A DNA stretch of 64,000 bases, from positions 26,040,001 through 26,104,000 of the forward strand of contig NC_046679.1 in assembly GCF_009870125.1 (NCBI RefSeq). The letters run 5' to 3'. The position numbers and the translations under genes were made by a program. Positions 57,901-64,000 of the stretch are shown piece by piece. The stretch comes from Drosophila pseudoobscura. Its lineage: Eukaryota > Arthropoda > Insecta > Diptera > Drosophilidae. Position 1 is the stretch's first letter; each line of letters starts with the position of its first letter. The notes under the pieces were generated by a model. That model was not told the DNA's origin. It saw nothing but the letters and a program-made list of their open reading frames with translations, and made no database searches.

Positions 57901-60900
57901 TAAAACCTCCCTCTGTCTAAGGAAGAGGAGGAGAGAGCGTGGCTAGGCTGAGATGCTGCTAGAACTGGAGTGGGAGAGGGTGAGAGCCGACCACTTCTCG
58001 CATGTGAATTATGACAGACTTTTGTTGTCGCTGCAGCAGACGGACGCCCTGCCGAAAGCTGCGCTGCTAAGCTCTACGCTAACTGCGCTGCCTCTGTCCG
58101 GAGCAAGCCCGCTGTCGCAGTCGGCGTTTGTTTTGCATTTTTCATGCTCGAAAAGCAGCGAAGCAGCAGACAAGCGGCGACCTTGAACAGTTTACTGTTG
58201 CGAGGGGGGGGCAGGCACTCTTCTGTGATCCCCTCCTCCTCCTTTTACTACACCTCTCAACTCTGCTGCCGCTTTTTATTTATTTATTTATGGGTATTTT
58301 TGTTGTTGGTGCCCTGTTCCTATATCGCTGCTTCTGTAATGCATGCAAAAGGGGTATCTGCTAGCGGGAGAGGGGAGAGCAGGGCCACAGTGGGGCACAG
58401 CGGAACAACGGGGAAAACCTGTCACTCAAAGCCGTCAACATTGAAAACCACTAAAAAGCAGCAAGCGCCACACAGCCTCCATAATCCAACCTCTTTCGTC
58501 TCTGTTCATCTATCCATCCATCCGACCATTCATTCATCCATCCATCTATCATTATACTCTTTTTGCAGAGATATTATGATTTTGAGGAGGTTTCTGTAGT
58601 GGAGAGCTAGAATCCTGGATCTTATAGTGTTGGTAGCCATATCTACGCCATATCCATCTATTATTTTGTATTTTATTTCAAAAATCTGCCAGATACTTTG
58701 GGCTCAGAAAGTACTGACAAAAAGAACCATCAAGATTTCATGGAAATAATCAATCACAAATAAAGTTTTTGTGTGCGTTATCGTCTGTATCTAAAAAGAG
58801 TATCTATCTAAAGAGTATCTAAAACTTCGGCACCCGCATATGGTCCGTTCCTTTCTTTTTAGTCAATGTTGCTGCCACTTTGACTACGTCATCGGGAGGC
58901 AGACAGAAGGCAGTAGGCGGCGGCAGTCAGCGAAAGTGTTACGTTCAATGCTCTTTCGGTCACTTTGACTTTGGCGTTTTCCCAAAAAAGAACCAACAAA
59001 AAAAAAAGAAACAGAGCCAGTAACAAGTGGTTATCCCTTAAAGAAAGCCCCATCCACCCCAACCCATCCTAACCTCTATTGAACGCCCACTTTGCAACGC
59101 TTCTCTGCCACCTTTTTGGTGAGAATTGTAATCAGGTTTAGTTTTAGTTTCTGCGTCTATGCAACAAGAGGCAGCAACGAGAACCATGAATCCTTTTATT
59201 TCTCGTAATTAGGCGTGAAAATCCCCTCAATGGAGTGCTGAATGCGAATGCGGAATGGATGTGGCAGGCAGGGGGCAGGCCCCATATATGGAGGGTTGGA
59301 CTAATTGTGAATGAATTTGGGTTGAAGAGCAGGGGAAGCATAGGTACTTGAGGAATACTTATGCTAACCATAAAACAGCAATTGAAGAGGAAACAAGAGG
59401 AAATTTGATTCCGTACCAATATTGGATCTTATGACCATTAACTATTCCTAAGGTCGTTTTTCCAGGTTATAAATTAAACCAACATTTTATTCGCCTTTGG
59501 CATGCAGAAACGATCTGGCAGCCCGGAACTCTTACACGTTTTAGTGTTGGAAAATCTAGTATATTACCTGTATTATACCAAACTTTTAAGTAAGATAATT
59601 TTATAAATAAAATACCCTCATTTATCTTCCAAGTTTAAAGTCATTCTTTTTGTTCATTCCCACACTGAAATCTTAAGAGTACTTGTAGGATTTCAGTGCA
59701 GTATTCGCAAACATTTCTGGTTTCTAAATGCATATTCCTGGAATTATCCTGAAAAACATTACACTTCCCCTTGAAGGCCAAAGGAAAGTATCTTTACATT
59801 CGCAATACCTAATTTCTTTGGAGGCAATCTTTGGCTGCCTTTGTACTTCCACTTCTTCGCCAAACAATAGCCAGGGTTGCCAGGGCAACGTACACTTCAC
59901 TTCAGTCTTTGATCCGGGACCCAAGCCAAGCCAGCACACACAACACACACGACTTGGCCCAAACCCGAAAGCCGAAACCTGGATGCCAAAACCAAGCCAC
60001 AAACTTAATGTCCGAATTCTCTTATGCAGCGGTCAATATTTCATATGCACGTGGCCCATGTTCCATGTTTATGAGTGTATCTGTATCTGTGCGTGTGGCT
60101 GTGCACATATCTGCATATGTATCTGTATCTCTGTATTTGCATTTGTGTCTGCCATTACACACAGAGCAACACATGATACTACAGTGCGTATACGTAACAT
60201 GCAACTATTCCATCGCACTCTAGCGCTTACCCCCAAAATCCCAGAAACAAAATAGTTCCATCCTTTTAGTCATCATCGTCATTTCAGTGGCAGTCTGTTC
60301 CTCATTTCTATCCCTATTCGTGGTCCTGCCTCTTTCCACTGTGTGACTAGTGGACAACTATCCAAAGCTTCTGGCATTCTATTTAGTTCGTTGCACAGTC
60401 TGGGGTTTAGGGTCTGCTCAACCCACATTTCCAGCTCAACGCTCGCTGGCCCTGGCAATCAGTGACTCCTTCTGTGGCTCCATCTCCGACTCTCAAACTC
60501 TCCCAGCTCCCTTCCTGAGTCCAACTTCTGCCCTCAGCTCTCGATTTTTTGCCGTCCAGCAGCCTTGTGGCAGCCAGCTACAACGGGAGTTCCGACGCCG
60601 CCTCTGGTCGCGGGCCAGGGGCGTATTTTGCTGCTTCATTGTAGCCGTGGCAAAAGTCTACACAGAGAGAAAAAAAAGAGAGCTTTCCAAGCTGAGATAA
60701 AGGATTTCCGAATCATTTTTTTTAGTGGAAATAAATTTAGCAATCTTTTAGATTGTTTTTTTAAATACTTTTCGATCTTAAACAGGTTGTTATTGAACGC
60801 AAAAACCAGCGGAAGGATGCTGCTGCATGACATAGAGACGACTTAGGGAATCTATGATCTCTAAGACATATACGAAGGGATATATCTACACCTTACGATC

Positions 60901-61850
60901 GATAATAAAAAAGAAAGAGAGACTGTTCTACCCCGTTTTTCATCCATTCGTGCCAGATAAAATGTTTTCATACTTTCTACCATTCCAGGGAGCAGTCGAA
61001 TGCATTTTTGTAGGAAACAGCCTGGCAACCCTAACCTATTGAAGCCTCTCCCAAAGAAAAAAGGAGGAGAATCCGTTAAAGTTTCATCATAAATTTATTT
61101 GGTTTTCTGCGCAGAATTCCTTCGTAATTTTCCAACACTGTCGGGCAACGGTATAACAGCGGTATGCGTTACACTCAGCCCGGCCCCTATTATAGTTACC
61201 CCTCGTTCGCCCTTACCCCACCCTCTTCTATATCTCATAGCTTCCCCTCTGATTCCCCGCCATCTAGCGACTCGGCTTACTGACAGTTCAATTGTGGCGC
61301 CGTTGACGTCGTCCTCGTCCTGGTAGTAGTCGCTGTATTCGTAGTCGGTATGGCATACACAACTAGACTCGAAAACGAAACGAGACGAGCGAAATTTATG
61401 CGGCACCAACTCGGTCCCAAAAAGCAGCCAGCAATCCCAATCGCAATCCAAGAGCCGGAGACCGAGAACAGGAGCCAGAGCCAGAGCCAGAGCCAGGGCC
61501 CATAGCTAGAGCCAAAAAGCAATGCGAACCCCATTCCCATTTTCATTTACCAAAAAACCCAAACCCTAGGATACACGGACCCACTGTGCAATAGCATCAT
61601 GACATTGCTCATGCCGCCATGAAGTAGCAACCACCCAAAGGCAGCAATACCACTAGCAGCACAGCACCCATTCCCATTCCCATTCCCATCCCGAAACTCC
61701 CAATTCCTACTCCCAGTCGGCAGAACCATTCCCCCAGTCCCAGTCGTAGGTCTCAGGCGAAGCTACCATCTGACGGAGTGGCATTCGTACTCGCCAACCC
61801 GCTCTCTGGCAGGCTCTCTGACGATTTTCCTCCTCCTTGCTCTTCACGTT
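57901..61850. other. Noncoding, nothing recognised
   Basis: Simple repeats such as CATCCATCCATC (58,510-58,550) and GAGCCAGAGCCAGAGCCA (61,470-61,495), and CCCATT repeats near 61,668-61,690. No gene, RNA or element identified. Confidence 0.4.
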
Positions 61851-61873
61851 CTTTTGGGTGGGTTTTCAGCCTC

Positions 61874-61877
<4 letters not shown>

Positions 61878-61904
<27 letters not shown>

Positions 61905-62000
61905 GTTGTGTGTGTGTGTATATGCTTGGCTGATGTCGTAGTCAGATAGATTAAATCGATGGAAATGTAGGACTGCATACACACACACACACACACACTA
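61878..62000. repeat. Adjacent (TC)n, (TG)n and (AC)n microsatellites
   Basis: A TC run from about 61,878 to 61,903, TGTGTGTGTG at about 61,908 and ACACACACACACACACAC at 61,980-61,998. Confidence 0.9.
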
Positions 62001-63492
62001 CATGGAACTTGAACACACTCACAGATACAGATACATATATCCACTGACACACGAACATTCAGGCAGAGATACAGATGCACACATACACAGTGGCACTCGT
62101 CTAACGAACAAAATGTTTTTGTTGCTGTGCGGCAAAATACAACAACGACAACAACAACAGCAATCCCAGGCAACGCATCACAGCAGCGGCCATTGCCAGG
62201 GGCTTACTACATATATTCAAAGAGGGGCCACACGTTTGTGTGCGACTCGACAAAATCATTTTCAGAATTCTTAGCAGTTTTTATGAAGATCTCTTCTAAT
62301 TTCGTTTTAAAATCACCAAGAATCAAACCGCAATAGATCTCTAGAGAACCTGACAATGAGGAACTCTAATGAAAGTTATCATAGATGTTGCAGGAACTTC
62401 AAATCTTATAGAAAGCCAAGTTAATTGAATTATAATTATAAATGTATGGAATTATAGATGATTAGTCTAATAAGATGTCCAGAGATAGTGTTTTGCTCTG
62501 AAATTATAGCTGATAAATGTTTTTAGGCTTTAAAGATACGGAATGTTCAAACGACCGCAAAACGTGTAGTACATGTATATTCAGGAAGGAATATAGAAAT
62601 TTTAACAGACTTATCCCCCACCTGAGAGCCTATATATTCAAAGCCCCTTTTTTTGTGGTGACTTCACTACGCCACTGCCTTACCGCATTTTCAGTTTTGT
62701 TTGCCTTCATATGCTGCTTGCTTTAGACATGCATGTATGTGTGTACCATGTGTATATGCCTGGAGTGTGTGTGGATGCATATGTATCCGAGAGTACAGCA
62801 TGTATGCAGGCGTGAGTATATATGTGCCTGCGAGCGAGTGCCAGGGTTTGTGTGTGTGTGCTTTAGCGTTGTCATATACAGTGAAAGCTCTCACTAATGG
62901 CTGAGGCTCCTCTGAATCGTAAGGTAACATTTTCCCCAGATCGCCCGAAAATCATAAGATAAGATGATGCTTCTACGATCATCCCCACAGGAGGGGATTA
63001 AGGAGAGTGGTTTATCCAGAGGCAATACACACTGTGAATGTATTGGGATGGATGGTGGGGGGGTGGATAAGCCTCGAAAACAAAATCATCAAAGCGAGCA
63101 CTCAAACCATGCCCCCGACCGACCCACACAAAAGAAAGAGAGAGAGATAGTTAGCCAGAGAGAAAGAGTGGGTGGGAAAGAGTCGTGCTATATGGGCAGT
63201 CGGGGGCATGAGAGGCGCGTAGAAAGGCCTGTGGCAGAAATGAAATATCAATAAATGATTAACATTTCGGGCAATCAAGAGAATTTTATTAGAAACACAG
63301 AATTATTAAAGTTGCATATTTTTCATTGTTAAAGATGGATTTAATACCAAACGGGGAGTTTGAGAGAGTTACCAGAGGTTTGGGCTGGGAACTCATGGAT
63401 TTCCCAGACGTTGAGCGATCTCTGGGGGAAATCTTCTCTGGTTATTCCTCGCAGAAGTTTTCTACGATCTAGGATGGGGTTTTTGGGATTTT
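62001..63492. other. Noncoding, nothing recognised
   Basis: GTGTGT-rich and AGAGA-rich tracts; no coding signal. Confidence 0.4.
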
Positions 63493-64000
63493 TATACCCG
63501 ATACTCAAAGTGAGTATAGGGGTATATTAGACTTGTGGAGGAGGCCTTTTTGGACCTTATAAAGCATATCTATTGTTGATCAGAATCAAGAGCCAAGTCA
63601 ATATAGCAATGTCTGAGCGTCTGTCCTGATATGCGCCTTAATCTCATAGACTATAAAAGCTAGAGCAACAAAATTAAGTACTCCTGTGATATTCAGACTT
63701 CTGTGATATCACCCTATTTCCAGTGTATTTACAAATTTCACCCCATCCCTTTTCGGCACCACAAAAATCGAAAATCTGTGAACTTTTCAGTTTTGAAGAT
63801 ACGATCAGACTATAAACGCAGAATTATAGAGCATGAGCATGTCTACCAGATTATTAAATCTAGTAAGAATGGATTATTATAATAGCAAAAAAGAACAAAG
63901 GAAACTGCTGTGGCTACGAAATTCATTCCCTCTGCTTAACGAACAGTGTACGCCCTCTGGCGGAGGGAACCCATACTGACTGAGTATCGTGTATAAATAT
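63493..64000 (+). mobile_element. INE-1/DINE-1, near complete
   Basis: From TATACCCGATACTCAAAGTG to TGACTGAGTATCGTGTATAA, close to the window end, with both the CAATGTCTGAGCGTCTGTCC block and CTATAAAAGCTAGAGCAAC. The ends match those of the copy at 1,048-7,012. Confidence 0.85.

Noticed and set aside
1..64000. CRISPR arrays, bacterial operons, riboswitches, tRNA or rRNA genes
   Set aside because: Sequence is eukaryotic with spliced genes. I found no cloverleaf with A/B boxes, no rRNA blocks and no spaced direct repeats of CRISPR type.

Overview
The window is eukaryotic, almost certainly Drosophila. It has three fly-type spliced genes with short GT-AG introns and repeated copies of the INE-1/DINE-1 (mini-me, ISY) nonautonomous Helentron, recognised by its ends (TATACCCGATACTCAAA... 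and ...TATCGGGTATA) and its GTCTGTCTGTCC block. A LOA-clade LINE of the Bilbo/Trim sort and the particular INE-1 variant would fit the obscura group, but that is inference.

Layout. (1) 1-14,715, plus strand: the 3' part of a Piezo-family channel gene, best matched to Piezo-like (Pzl). It has twelve coding exons, every junction in phase, and reaches its natural stop. Its first visible intron is 8.8 kb of nested transposons, including a 5.04-kb LOA-type LINE inserted in an INE-1 copy. (2) 14.7-22.6 kb: a transposon graveyard with a second LOA-type LINE split by a PIF/Harbinger element, an LTR-like repeat and several LINE pieces. (3) 22,832-27,567, minus strand: a complete three-exon Tim17 gene. 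(4) 29,403-43,797, plus strand: a complete eight-exon cohesin kleisin Rad21/verthandi gene, head to head with Tim17, whose introns hold remnants of most DNA-transposon superfamilies. (5) 44-47.3 kb: INE-1, a poly(A)-tailed retroelement end, a 1,646-bp Looper-like piggyBac copy flanked by TTAA, and a 227-bp tandem duplication. (6) 47.4-63.5 kb: a nearly transposon-free, microsatellite-rich noncoding stretch in which I recognise no protein exon. It looks like the long 5' leader, intron and regulatory territory of a euchromatic gene. (7) 63.5-64 kb: another INE-1 copy.

The host genes have unrelated housekeeping or sensory roles: a mechanosensitive-type channel, an inner mitochondrial membrane translocase, and sister-chromatid cohesion. 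What they share is residence in transposon-dense DNA with expanded introns, typical of pericentromeric fly genes. The most interesting signals are: replacement of the conserved Glu in the Piezo PF(X2)E(X6)W motif by Ile; an 835-bp element whose termini begin with the RSS-like heptamer CACAGTG and which has a 5-bp target duplication (Transib-like); Helentron coding remnants together with their INE-1 relatives; a phased 21-bp ATCGAT array ending in a perfect DRE upstream of Tim17; and the abrupt repeat-rich to repeat-poor change near 47.3 kb.

All domain and family calls were made by eye from translated sequence. No database search was run.
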